Assembly (NCBI GenBank): GCA_010094045.1
Contig: ML986588.1
Location: 62,001-126,000 of the forward strand
Direction of reading: 5' to 3'
DNA length: 64,000 nt
Source of the DNA: Lojkania enalia
Lineage: Eukaryota; Ascomycota; Dothideomycetes; Pleosporales
The position numbers and the translations under genes were made by a program. Below are positions 36,140 through 47,155 of this stretch, piece after piece. Positions within the stretch are counted from its first letter, which is position 1; each line of letters begins with the position of its first letter. The notes under the pieces were generated by a model, which saw only the letters and a program-made list of their open reading frames with translations, was not told where the DNA came from and did no database searches.

Positions 36140-36837
36140 AGAATCTAGCCAGGGAGTATCTGGACCAGTATTAGCAAGGCCGCTGGCCGCTATAATGTCT
36201 CTGTGGGAAGGGCTGCAACTTGCCAAGTGCGGCCATGCATATACTGCTACTGCGTCATCGCCAGTGGGCGTGCGCGCTGGATAAGGCTGAGTGCCGCGTT
36301 GCTCGTTGAGCCACTTCTCAGCTTAGGCGCAACTACTGGTCCACTAGGCCTTTGAGGGGAGTATGGCGATGCTATTGTGAGGCGGGAGATCAGGACGGAG
36401 CGGAGATGTTGTAGGTCATAGTAACAGCCCGGGACTGATGTTCATGTGAAAGACCTTGGCCTAGAAGGAATGGCTCAGCCGTGAAGACCGAGGGAATGCT
36501 CGCCCTTTTGGTATCTACTATGCTGCTTCTAGAGCTATGAATCTCGACATTAGATATCTCTAACTCGCATTCGCTCTCGGTTGCCACTCTTTCATGAGCT
36601 GAAGGTTGATGCGGCTGCGCTCACAATCTGATTGGCTATTCCAGATGCTGAAGATCACGTGGCTGATCGCCCCAGGGTTCCATCGCCGAATCTTCGGAGG
36701 CAACTCCCAGAAATTTTGGAAGTCTCCCTCCAGCCGGCTAACCACGCTTCCATCTATCGACCCGTTTACAGCCTCATCTAAAAGGGCCCTCGGAGCCTCA
36801 ATTCTTATACGCCTATTACGCTTCTCCTTCCTACACA
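36140..36837. promoter_or_regulatory. Divergent promoter region, PEX30-like / PAM16
   Basis: About 700 bp between divergent starts. Possibly includes an unresolved first exon of the peroxin. No independent gene is seen; the frame at 36390-36587 is not protein-like. Confidence 0.45.
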
Positions 36838-37292
36838 ATGGTACATTCACGTTCCCAATGCATTGCAGGAAATCGCTCTAACCTGTCTAGGCCCATCGAA
36901 TAATAACCCAAGTCGTCTTCTCCGGCGCGCGTATAATAGGCCGTGCTGTCGCTGAATCCTACAGGCAAGCCGCTGCTTCCCAGAAATATGCCGCTGCGAC
37001 CGCAAGGACCGGAAACACTTTCTCCTCCTCAAACATAACCATGGAGGAAGCTTGCAAGATCCTTAACATCGGGCCATCGCGAATGGGGCAAATTGATATG
37101 GAGGCTGTGACAGAGCGCTTCAAGAGGCTCTTTGATCTGAATGAGCCGAGCAAGGGCGGGAGCTTCTATTTGCAGAGCAAGATATTAAGGGCGAGGGAGC
37201 GGATTGAGAGGGAAGTGAGGGGATATCAGCGGATGGCCGAACGGGAGAAAGAGCTAAGCGACGGGTTCAAGCCTAAATATACCAAGGACTAA
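36838..37292 (+). CDS. PAM16: PAM16/TIM16, presequence translocase motor subunit
   Basis: Two exons: 36838..36840 (just the ATG) and 36891..37292; 405 nt, 134 aa. The 50-nt intron runs GTACAT to CTGTCTAG with a CTCTAAC branch point. Spliced, the protein begins M then AHRIITQVVFSGARIIGRAV, the invariant opening of PAM16. It continues with the J-like domain TMEEACKILNIGP ... RFKRLFDLNEPSKGGSFYLQ ... KILRARERIEREV. As expected for PAM16, the HPD tripeptide of true J-proteins is absent. PAM16 binds PAM18 and restrains its stimulation of mitochondrial Hsp70 at the TIM23 channel. The unspliced frame is closed by two TAA codons, which strongly supports the intron. Confidence 0.94.
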
Positions 37293-38136
37293 GGATCGTA
37301 AACCGCGCGAATGGGCCCGATCATTTTCTTGGTGAAAAGCGACACTGGTCTGCGAGGTTCTGTAGCCCCCTAAGAACCGTCTGGCGGATGGTAAGATAGG
37401 AGATTTTTTCATGCATGGACACGGCGTTGGACGGCTGGCATAGCGTTTGGGGTATGGACGCATTTCTAGCGGAGCGAGCGTTGATATACTTGATGGGTCT
37501 TATCTCGACTATAATAAGGCTCACTATAGCGTCTCTCCTCTCTCTCTGGTGTATATATTCTCTTCCTTGGTTTTATCTTGAATTGATGGCGGTAGTTGCT
37601 TGAATTAAAGAGCATAATTTCTGCGCAGAATCCCTAGACATGCGAATTTTAATATCGAGATATACCGAGTGATATGCAAGCTCTTTCCCGTAAGCATAGA
37701 CTTTTTCTTAGATATTGCTGTCCAATGAAGGGTTTGAAGGGTAGTTGGACGAGCGCAAGCCTCGATCCAAGAGTGTAAAAACAGTACGTAACAGATTAGG
37801 AATAATGCAGCAGTTTTGTGGTACGACAGAGTCCCTGGACGTGATGTTGACTGTTGTTGGGCTATTACCCAAGTATGAAGACCATTCACTAAAAGATCCA
37901 AAGACTCTAGACTATGTCTTGCTTGTCGCTTAGCTAAAAGGAATCCACCAAAACCAGACTTTCTGTCGTCATTCATTTCTATCCGGCTTGGAAACCCCAG
38001 CCATGCTATTCCACCTCGATCTTCCGCTTCCGCCCTCGTGAGAGGGTATGCAATTAACCTTAAAGTACAACATCAACATCCATGCAGTGGGCGAGGGAAG
38101 AAATGTGAAGTGTCCTCGCTCGCCGGAGTGGTATGT
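37293..38136. other. Convergent intergenic region, no gene seen
   Basis: About 840 bp between PAM16 and profilin 3' ends. The frame 37605-37976 (minus) has no recognisable features. A CT repeat lies near 37531-37545. Confidence 0.5.
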
Positions 38137-38848
38137 TTAGTATCCAACCTTAATGAGATACTCGGCTAGCTCAGCGACAGAACTGTAGGCGTTGGTTGTT
38201 TGGACCTCTTCCGGGTGGTGACCGATCAGGAGAGCTTTGGCGGTTTTGATGACAATGATACCTTCCTTGCCCTAATATTTCCTTATCAGTATCGTCCGAG
38301 TATGAGGCGAGTGTTAGATGTGAATGCCACGAGAACACCTCGAAGACGTACCTTCTTTGCCTTTAGCGAGTCCTCGGTCGACTCGATGGTCATGTATTTC
38401 TCGCCGTTTATCTTGACGCCATGTTCAATGACATTCTTGGTCGGGCTCTTGTCCGTGAATGAGTCAACGATGACCTGGAGTTCAGCGTCGGGAATCTGGA
38501 GAGCTAGTCAGTATCCGAACCTAGTATTGCTTTGTGCTATCTCGTCTTTATCTCAAGCTTTAAGGATTTTTTGGGATACCGCGTGTTGGGATCGTCGGTT
38601 GGAGATGGGGGCGGGGGGCTGGACGTACGGAGAAGCCTGGCGTTGCGGCCCAAATGGTCTTGTCGGTTGCGTCGCAGATGATGCCTTTGTCGATGTTGCC
38701 GGTACCGACAAGACTGTTGAGATGGATAAGTCAGGAAAGAAAGTAATTCGGTGGCGGGGCTGTGGTATACCTCTGGTCGACGTATGCTATATCGCCTGTC
38801 AGTGCTGTCTTGCTATGGGTGTGCCTGATGCTCACCTTGCCAGGACAT
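38137..38848 (-). CDS. PFY1: Profilin
   Basis: Five exons on the minus strand: 38848-38836 (13 nt), 38786-38771 (16 nt), 38713-38629, 38495-38352, 38271-38137; 393 nt, 130 aa. The assembled N-terminus is MSWQAYVDQSLVGTGNIDKG, the canonical profilin start with the aromatic residues of the poly-proline site. ICDATDKTIWAATPGF, KYMTIESTEDS and the actin-binding C-terminal half GIIVIKTAKALLIGHHPEEVQ follow. Profilin binds G-actin and formin/proline-rich ligands to promote filament growth and nucleotide exchange. The first two coding exons are micro-exons that only make sense after splicing, and the whole gene is invisible as a long open frame. Confidence 0.94.
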
Positions 38849-40106
38849 GGTTAGATAGATGGGCTGCGGCGGTTTCTCGGAGTATACTAGGAGGAGACGT
38901 AGGGAGGAGATATAAGGATGGCGCACGACTAGAAGAAGCCGATGGCACAGGAACAGTAGCTTTGACTAAGCAAGCGTGAATGCAGTTGCGGTGAGAAGAT
39001 GTTGGGCACGAGGAAGAAGCGTCAACACAGTCGAAGCAGGAGAGAGAGTGGGGCAGCTCAGGCCTTTTTTTACCCCGCAGCGTTACACCTGTGACACCAT
39101 GGGCACAGGGAACTCGGTCATGTCATGATAATAGCTGGCTGTTTCCGATTTATTTCTACACTTCCGCTTCTTGCGCGATTATGCACATCTCTGTTGGGTT
39201 GGGGTCCCACGATTGTGCCTCCTGATGCCGCCACGAGGCTACTAACCTTTGCGCCACCAACGATATCGAAACAGCTGAGGGCAGGGCCGCAATATGACGA
39301 CTGCCCATCGCGTGGAGCTTGGTCGGTCATACATGTCCGTTGATCTACCTAGTCAAAGTTCTGCCTCTTCAAAAGAACTTAGGCTTAAGGCGGGTGCACG
39401 ATGTAGAGAGGCGCCGGATGTGGGAAACGGAACTGCAGCGGACGCTTAAAGCATCATGCAAATTCCACGGAGGAGGTCGTAGAGGGAAAGCTCTCGGTAC
39501 ATGAATTTCCGCATACCTTCATATATTAAATGAGTCTCTCTCTCAGACTTCGTGCCTGGGACGTAGTCAAATGGTAAGGAGTTGGACCTGGGTAAACAAC
39601 CTTGAAAGACTGTTTGCGGTCGTGCATCCTACGTCAAGATCGCATTGCAGCTTAGAATGTCTCCCGCGCACTTGATCCCCAATCTAGTGGTATTCAAGCT
39701 ATGAAACCAAAACGCTGCATTCCTGCACCCTTTGCGGCGATCTTCTCGGCTATGCTCTGATTGGCCAGGTACGAAGGTTGTGATAATCAAAACACGTGAT
39801 CCTAAATGGCCCGAGCTCCAAAGTTTTGGACGCGTTCGACTTCACTACTGTACTACCAACACAGCAACACACTCTACTAACTCTCCACAACTCAAACTAA
39901 CTAGGCGCTGCTTGCCCTAGAATAGCGCCCATTCTTGGCCTTTTTGGTAGATGCCTCACACTCTGCGACTGCCAATCGCATAGACCTCTTCCCATTCCAT
40001 TACCGTTCGAAGATAGCCTTCTAAGGTTGCGCTCGTATAGTCTAAGGGCTTTTCTCAGCCTCCTAACCCTACAGACTGGCAAATTATCTCACATTATACG
40101 ACTGCG
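38849..40106. other. Divergent intergenic region, profilin / RNPS1-like gene
   Basis: About 1.26 kb. It contains the upstream regions of both genes. Frames at 39118-39343 are not protein-like. A tRNA-like 76-nt element at 39560-39635 was considered and rejected. Confidence 0.5.
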
Positions 40107-41294
40107 ATGCCGTCAGATTTACGTTCTCCATCACGTCATTCCCGATCCCAGTCCCGCAGTGTATCCCGAGGTCGTTCGCGCACGCGATCGCAGTCAAGGT
40201 CCCGAAGGTCCTTCTCGGAACGCCCAAGATCTCCCCGGAGGTCTATAACGCCAAGGTCTGCTTCTCGGTCCCGCTCGCGCACGCCCAACAGGTCCGCCGC
40301 GCCGGTAGGAAGACGCAATGGCAGGCGAGGCTACACGCCCAATAGCAGACCACCGTCGAGGTTGAGGTCGAGGTCGAGATCGAGGTCACGCTCACGTACA
40401 CGCTCAAGATCGTATACACCTAGAGGGCGCCGGAGCTACACCAGAAGCCCAAGTCGTGGAAGTGCTTCAGCACGGAGTGCCAAGGTAACACTGACATCTC
40501 GCTCTACTCTGGATAGCTTCACTAACAGTTTTCTAGATTGTTATTGAGCAGCTCACGAAAAACGTCAAAGAGGACCATCTGCGTGAGATCTTTGGCAGAT
40601 ATGGTCCCATTAGGGATATTAAAGTACCTATGCACCCTGTTTGTACGTATTACCGATCCAATAGATAATCTCTTCTAACCTTTATGACGAAGTCAACGTC
40701 AATCGTGGAACTGCGTACATACTGTACGAGGAAATTGACGATGCCGAGAACGCCCTTGCGAAGATGCATGAGGCCCAATTAGATGGTGCAAAGATCAATG
40801 TATCTATTGTTCTACCTCGCCGCCGATTCTCGCGCTCTCCACCGCCAATCCGTCGAGGAGGTCTTCCTCCGCGAGCTCGAGATACCTATGATAGGGGAGG
40901 TGGCCCGCCCGGCGCCTATCGACCGCCAGCGTTCAACCCTCCAGGACGGTATAGATCACCACCACGCTATCGCTCACGGTCTCCACCTCGAGGTTATGGA
41001 GGTAGAGGCGGCCGCGGTGGGCGGGGAGGAGGTGGTGGGTACTATCCTCGACGTTCCCGAACTAGATCACGATCCCCCGCACGTAGCCGATCCGGGCCAT
41101 ACTCGTCTCGTTCACCCTCAAGGACGCCGCCCCGACGAGGAGGTAGGGGAGCTGGTGGGTATGGTAGGCGCGATTCTCCGCCACCACGCAGAGGTGGTCG
41201 AGGAAGAAGCCCTAGTTACAGCTCGTACGATAGCTATAGCGATCGCAGTCGAAGTAGGGGCCGTGGACCACTAGGTGGAAGGGATCGAAGGTAG
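40107..41294 (+). CDS. RNPS1-like SR-rich RRM protein
   Basis: Three exons: 40107..40484, 40537..40642, 40693..41294; 1086 nt, 361 aa. Exon 1 encodes an Arg/Ser dipeptide domain. A single RRM spans about residues 127-205, with beta strands VIEQLTKNV and GTAYILYEE, the segment EDHLREIFGRYGPIRDIKVP, and the end KMHEAQLDGAKINVSIVLP. The C-terminus is RS/RGG-rich (RGGRGGRGGGGG). RS domain, one central RRM and RS/P tail is the layout of RNPS1, a splicing activator and peripheral exon-junction-complex protein acting in the nucleus. Other SR proteins with one RRM are possible, but the HEAQLDG pattern favours RNPS1. It neighbours the NDUFAF7/CDK11 pair. Confidence 0.85.
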
Positions 41295-41577
41295 AAGATG
41301 CTTCATCTGAGTGTGGTTCATGTATTCGGGACGGGGAATAGGCTGGGAAGTATCCTCATTTCTGTGGATTCTCTGTACGAGCAATAAAAGGTGTATGGTC
41401 TAAAAGGGATACCCAGTTGAATTTCATGAGGCCACACGAGTCAATCCCAAATGATTCTTATTTGTGTCATGTGCTCTGCTCACAGAATTTTATCGTGACG
41501 CATTCCCTTTGTCTACTATACAATTGTATTCTAGATTCAGGTATATGTCCGGTTAACTATTTCTCCTACCATGATAC

Positions 41578-43227
41578 TCAGGCAACAATATCCCCACCAA
41601 ACCCAACCGGGCGCCGAACAACCTTCTCATTGTAGGGCACAATAGCCATAGCTTTATATATCCTCCCCATCCCCGTCGGACCCCTATCGACTAATCTCTT
41701 CCATCCACCCTCAAGTCTCTTCACCGTTTCTTTCACATTCTCAGTGTCGACCTTTCCTTGTCCTAACCTATGACCTTCCTTCGCAGCCCGCACCAATCGC
41801 TCCGCACGTTCCTTGATCCCCATTGTCGAGAGGAAGAATGATTGTTCAACAGGTCCATGGACTTCTATATTTGGCGAGGCTGAAAGGGCGGACTCGGCGA
41901 GTGCGAGGAAATCTACGTCGGCAGATAAATCGACGAGGCCGGGAGATATGAAGGGTGAGCAGGGGCGGTGCGATCGGATGCCCCGGAGAGTATTGGCGGG
42001 GATAGTATTTAGGGTTCCGTAGTCGAGGATTAGGGCCGCGCCCGAGGGCGTTGGCTTTGAGAATGGAGGTGTAGTGGGGGATGAAGAAGGGGAAGTAATA
42101 GTGGAAGGGGGACTGGAACCTCCTATCCTAACGGCGAAGTCGGAAACGTAGGATAGGGATTCTGGAGATATTTCTATTATGGTGTTGGGGGTATTTGATA
42201 GGGCCTTGTAGCGAGGAGATGTATGGGGGAGGTAGAGGGAATGTGGAGTTGGGGTTTTTGACACGGTGAGTTGGAATTCTTCTACTTCTGCCTTGCTCGA
42301 GCTAGGAGCTGTTGTGCTAGATAGCGAGGGCGAAGGTGTAGGGAACACCATGAGCTCGTGCCACTGGTTTCGAGGGGGTTGGGTGGGGTGTTTTGGCGTA
42401 ATAGATCCTGTAGGGGTGATGATTTTGGACGCGACAGGGATGTTCGAAGAACTAATGTTCTGGAATACATGGATGGGAAGTGCGTCGAAGAATTCGTGGG
42501 CCAAGATAAAAGGGGTTTCTGTTTCTTCTATAATAAGGTTAGCAGATATTCGGAAATATGTGGATAGAGGGTCCAACTGACTTTTCGGGACAAATCTGAT
42601 GTCCTCGCACCAGATGACATTGCAACCAGTAATATGTTTCGATGGAGCAGACCAGCCAGCAATGCCCATATCTGAATCAGTTTCCTTCAGTTGCACATTT
42701 TCTGCAAGGAGTTTCGCTTGTTGTTCGCGAAGATGGGGCGACGCTTCGATTAGGTAAATTGTCTCTATGCTCTTCGCAAAGGCCTTGAACGTGGATATCG
42801 TTCTCAGAACATCGGCCATCAATGTACCCCGTCCTGGGCCTACTTCAATTACCTGCACATTACCTCTTCTGCCCTGTGCTATCCATTCTGTATACAGCCA
42901 TATGCCTACAAGTTCGCCAAAGACCTGGCTAATCTCGGGTGAGGTTATGAAGTCCCCTTTTGCACCGAATTGATCGTGTCCAGTCGTCTGCCGGGTATAG
43001 TATCCGCCTTCGGAATTAGTGAGACACTGACGCATGTACGCTGCGACTGGTATGGGGCCGGTGGTTGTGATGGCTTCAGCGAGTGACTTCGCAAGCGGTG
43101 TTGACCATTGTCGTTCAGAGCTCGATGATAACCAGCGAATCCCATACTGGACTGCTCTAGGTAGTATCGCACGCGTGCGAGGACATCGCGATACGGTTCG
43201 GAACAAACTGAGAGGCGTGACTCTCAT
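41578..43227 (-). CDS. NDUFAF7-like mitochondrial arginine methyltransferase
   Basis: Preferred model: two exons on the minus strand, 43227-42582 and 42527-41578; 1596 nt, 531 aa. The 54-nt intron (GTCAGT to TATAG, CTAAC branch point) joins DIRFVPK to ETETPFILAHEFF, as in homologues. It contains no stop and is a multiple of three, so the unspliced 549-aa frame is also open. The basic Arg-rich N-terminus fits mitochondrial import. The SAM motif is VIEVGPGRGTLMADVL and the diagnostic block is LAHEFFDALPIHVFQ. NDUFAF7 dimethylates an arginine of complex I subunit NDUFS2 during assembly in animals. The middle (about residues 265-345) has Ser/Thr/Pro-rich insertions compared with the family. It starts 189 bp from a divergent kinase gene. 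Confidence 0.9.
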   Translation of the reverse strand: MRVTPLSLFRTVSRCPRTRAILPRAVQYGIRWLSSSSERQWSTPLAKSLAEAITTTGPIPVAAYMRQCLTNSEGGYYTRQTTGHDQFGAKGDFITSPEISQVFGELVGIWLYTEWIAQGRRGNVQVIEVGPGRGTLMADVLRTISTFKAFAKSIETIYLIEASPHLREQQAKLLAENVQLKETDSDMGIAGWSAPSKHITGCNVIWCEDIRFVPKSQLDPLSTYFRISANLIIEETETPFILAHEFFDALPIHVFQNISSSNIPVASKIITPTGSITPKHPTQPPRNQWHELMVFPTPSPSLSSTTAPSSSKAEVEEFQLTVSKTPTPHSLYLPHTSPRYKALSNTPNTIIEISPESLSYVSDFAVRIGGSSPPSTITSPSSSPTTPPFSKPTPSGAALILDYGTLNTIPANTLRGIRSHRPCSPFISPGLVDLSADVDFLALAESALSASPNIEVHGPVEQSFFLSTMGIKERAERLVRAAKEGHRLGQGKVDTENVKETVKRLEGGWKRLVDRGPTGMGRIYKAMAIVPYNEKVVRRPVGFGGDIVA

Positions 43228-43415
43228 AGCTGGAGCTCTATTCGGAGTTCTATGACGTGAGTCGCGCGCGCGAAAAGTGAATTGATACCGGAACGCGGAA
43301 AGAGGGAGCTATGACCACACCTTAAATCCGCCCACGCCCAAGCTATCTTCCGAGGACTTACCTAAATACATCTACCCAACAAACCGTGATCGACGTCTTG
43401 AAGACTATCTTTAAA
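43228..43415. promoter_or_regulatory. Short bidirectional promoter, NDUFAF7 / CDK11-like
   Basis: Only 188 bp separate the two divergent start codons. The region includes a CG-rich segment (GTCGCGCGCGCG near 43261), so both genes probably share promoter elements. Confidence 0.6.
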
Positions 43416-44879
43416 ATGACCGGTGCATCTCGCTGGGCGGATGACGAGGCTGATAAAGCAGAAGCTGCTAGACGAAAGAAGGAGAAGGAAGAAAAGAAGC
43501 GCGCCAAATTAGCGAAACAGCAGGCTGAGCAGGAAGCCGCACGACGGAGCAGGCAGGAAGCTGAAGGTCGTCCAGCGAAGAGAAGGAGACTGTCAAAATC
43601 ACTAGAAGAGGAGTCGGCCAAGCCCATTGAAGCGAAGTTGTTGAGGTTCGAGACTCCAGGATGGGGTCCGTGCCGACATTCAAACAATTTCGAAACTTTA
43701 AATCATATTGAAGAAGGCTCCTATGGCTGGGTATCAAGAGCAAAGGAGATATCTACCGGAGAAATTGTTGCATTAAAAAAGGTCAAAATGGACTATGTGA
43801 ATGATGGCTTTCCTATCACCGCGCTTAGGGAGATCTCGGTCCTCCAAAAAGCAAGACATCAAAATATTGTGGATTTGAAAGAGATAATTATGGGAGATGG
43901 GCTTGATGAGTACGTCATACTGCAACGAATTCGATTGAAATAACAAATCAGAGCACTAAAATGTCACAGCGTGATATTGGTCATGGAATTTCTCGAACAT
44001 GATCTGAAAACGCTGCAGGAGGACATGTCCGAACCGTTCCTCGCTTCCGAAATCAAAACACTGTTGCGCCAGCTTGCATCAGCTGTAGAATTCTTGCATG
44101 ATAATTATATCATGCACCGGGACTTGAAGACCTCTAACGTAAGTCCTAGACCTTGTGATTGCACATATGGCTTCACTGTGGACTAACCAATGGAGTAGAT
44201 TCTCCTCAACAATCGTGGCCTACTCAAACTCGCCGACTTTGGCATGGCCCGTCTTATTCCTCCGCCGAATGCGCCTCTCACTCAACTCGTTGTAACACTG
44301 TGGTACCGTGCACCTGAATTGCTCCTTGGTACCACGACCTACGACATGTCCATTGACATGTGGAGTGTTGGGTGCATATTTGGGGAGCTACTCGCCAAAG
44401 AGCCCATCCTTCAGGGTAAAAATGAGGTTGACGAGCTGAGTAAGATATTTGAGTTGTGTGGCTTACCCAATGACAATTCTTGGCCCGAATTCTATCGTCT
44501 CCCAAATGCAAAGAGCTTAAAACTACCAAGAGACCCGAAGAACGCGGGCTCCGTAATAAGGACGAAATTTCCATTCCTAACAAATTCGGGGTCTGAGCTA
44601 CTTAGCTCTCTACTTAGCCTTAACCCGGAGGGTAGACCTGCAGCTAAGGAGATGCTGGCGCATCCATATTTCAGAGAAAATCCGAAACCGAAGCCGATGG
44701 AAATGTTTCCGACGTTCCCGAGTAAAGCAGGTCAGGAAAAGAGGAGAAGAAGAAGCCCCAATGCCCCCAAGCGAGGTGAAGCCCCAGGCATGGGAATGGG
44801 AGATATCGACTTCAGCAGTATCTTTGCAGGTAGAGAAGAGGAACAGAAAGGGGCTGGATTTACGCTCAGGATGGTTTGA
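43416..44879 (+). CDS. CDK11/Ppk23-like cyclin-dependent kinase
   Basis: Three exons: 43416..43909, 43970..44138, 44199..44879; 1344 nt, 447 aa. The N-terminal ~75 residues are a highly charged Lys/Glu/Ala coiled-coil-like segment with a possible nuclear signal (PAKRRRLSK). Kinase landmarks: glycine loop EEGSYGWVSRA, VALKKVKM, C-helix FPITALREISVL (PITSLRE-type), IMHRDLKTSNILL split by intron 2, DFGMAR, and activation segment TLWYRAPELLLGT. The PITALRE helix with a cyclin-type GMAR identifies the CDK11/PITSLRE group; the fission yeast member is Ppk23, which pairs with a cyclin L. It acts in nuclear transcription and splicing control. The start MTGASRWADDEAD is preferred over an in-frame ATG at 43386. 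Confidence 0.92.
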
Positions 44880-45414
44880 AGACCTAAAATTAAGCCACAT
44901 TTCACAGAGCACCCTATCAACCTTGATCAAATCTATATGATATGTGATGAGGGTATTGTTCCCTCCTCTAGTGCATTTGTGCGTGGATGATAATCACTCT
45001 ATACAGCATGATCTTTGGACCTCCCTGGTTCGCAATGGCTTTGAGTATCCGCGGCCCTAGTCCGGGATGGGAAAATGTATGCAAGCGATTGACCCTTATC
45101 GATTCGTGCGAATGCAAAAGTGGAGAAAGATCAAACAGAAACGGCGAACATCTCCATAAGTCGGCAGTATATTGAAATGAGATAATTCCGTTAGGTATGA
45201 TATTTAAATGGAGCGGGTGATAAGCTCGGTCACCCTTGGACATACTTCACATATCCTAGCTCATGGCCCGTCATCGTGACCAGTCTCTTCGCCAAACTCC
45301 AGGCACCGAATGGGCGGAATTGGCCACAGCCAACCAGGCTTTTAATCAGAATTCGTTAAATCGAGAGGCCAACAGATGATCGAATCAATAGGCCCGGCAT
45401 GAGCAAGTTTTGAA
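44880..45414. other. Intergenic region before the decayed island
   Basis: No intact gene. A short frame at 45263-45379 beginning MARHRDQSLRQTPG has ordered composition and may be a gene relic, but it ends after 38 codons and I do not recognise it. Confidence 0.4.
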
Positions 45415-47015
45415 CCCATTCGAATTGTTGATCAAGATTCTACAGGACCGAGATCCAGATCGCTGAAATTCATACTGCAAGTCCAGAGGATGTGGATACA
45501 GTCGTCCAAACAGCAAAATATTTTCTCAAACACAATTCATGGAAACATATTTCCGGGACCCACCAAGGCATGTTGATGGCAAGGCTCGCAGATTTAATAG
45601 AGTAGGAAAAGGAGTTGCTTGCAACAATTGACATTTGAGATAATGGAAAGGCGAATGCCTACTGAGCTACTTGCACAGCCTCCGACATCAAGTTAGGAAA
45701 GCCATATAGTGTTGCTCTCAATGAAGACCTTTCAGAGACAGTCAGCACAATTTGCTACTACAGTGGCTGGGCTGACGAAACCTTTGGCCAGGCGAAAAGC
45801 ACTACGTCTACGAAATTCGCATATACACTGCGACAACCCATTGGTGTCGTATCACAAATCATTCCCTAGAACTATCCTCTGTCAATAGTAGCTTGGAGAC
45901 TTGGACCAGCTCTGGAATGCAGAAACACCGTCGTAATCAAAGCTGCCGAACAGACTCTTTTAACCATTTTGTGCTCGGCACGCTTATCAGGAAAGCTAGC
46001 TTCCCACCCGGCGTTGCTAACCTACTCAATGGTTACGGACGTATTGCAGGAGCCACCCTCGTCCAACACCCACTCGTTGACAAAGCTGCGTTTGCTGGTT
46101 CTACTGCTATTGCTTCTCAAATTTTGAAAATGGCGTCAGTGGGCCTCAAGAACATCACATTCAAGGCTGGCGGCAAATATCCACTCCTTGTTTTCAGTGA
46201 TAGCGACTTAGAGCAAGTGGCAAAATGGTCCAATTATGGCATCATGTCTAAGGCCAAATCTGCACTGCAACATCAAGGATATTCGTACCGAAAGATGTGT
46301 ACGAGAGCGTTCTAGAAAAATTCAAAGCGTAGATTTAGGATGTTTCGAAGGTCAGGAATAATAAGACAAATAGACATTCCCGGGGCTCCAGGTGACGAAA
46401 GATCAATACGATCGTGTACTGTCTTATATCGATATTGGCAAGTCTGATGGGGCTACCCTGCTATGTGGTGGAAAAGCCCAACGTGGAAAAGGCCTTTTCA
46501 TTCAGCCAACAGTTTTCGCATACGTCAAAGACTATGTGTATCTACATGGAGGAGCTATTTGGGCCTGCCGTTTCTATCTCTAGTTTTAAGACCGAGTATG
46601 AAGCTATTCGCTCGGTAAACGGTACAACTTATGTCACATGTTTCTACTATCCTATTATAGTTGGTCTGTTTTCAGGCCTATATAGTCTCGCCATCGCCAG
46701 CTTCTGCCGAAGCAGGCCACTTACCCTCCTTCAATACATCAATATTTGCCTCAGCAATTGATGCTCCCTGATGCGCGACAACTTACGGACTTAGTGCTTC
46801 AGTCTTTGCAATGGATCTTGAACGCGCTCGAATGTGTTGCGGCCGAAATTGAATCACGTACAGTCTGGATTAACACAAGCCAAGATTGTGACTTCAGGGC
46901 CCCTTTTTGGGGACATCAAGCAAAGCGGAATGGGGTGAGAATTGGGAGAAGCAGGCTTAAATGCCTACACACAGATCAAAGCTATGCGTATCAGTATAGA
47001 TACGAAATTATACCT
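45415..47015 (+). pseudogene. Aldehyde dehydrogenase pseudogene
   Basis: Extended similarity to NAD(P)-dependent aldehyde dehydrogenases in order along the locus: [87 protein letters not shown], and near 46860 VWINTSQDCDF. It is clearly dead. In-frame stops occur at 45603, 45636, 45663 and 45867 (the last replaces the Trp of the PWNYP motif), followed by a frameshift near 45960 and others downstream. The catalytic Glu motif LExGGK reads FKAGGK, and the catalytic-Cys region is unrecognisable. Several stops are explained by C-to-T or G-to-A transitions. Roughly 500 codons are covered, so a full-length gene was once present. Confidence 0.9.
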
Positions 47016-47155
47016 AATGCCGAGATCAATTCACAATCTAAATGTCAATCTCCACTATTCTCACCATAATACCTACTTCAGTACTTGTTAGCTTATACTA
47101 TAGTTTTGCTTTATCTCTCATATTGCAACCCTCTGAGTGGGATCCTCAGAGCGTC

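Noticed and set aside
39560..39635. tRNA-like element: 76 nt with a perfect 7-bp terminal stem GACGTAG/CTACGTC and an A-box-like TAGTCAAATGGT
   Set aside because: No T-arm can be formed and the B-box (GGTTCGANTCC) is absent, so it does not fold as a tRNA.
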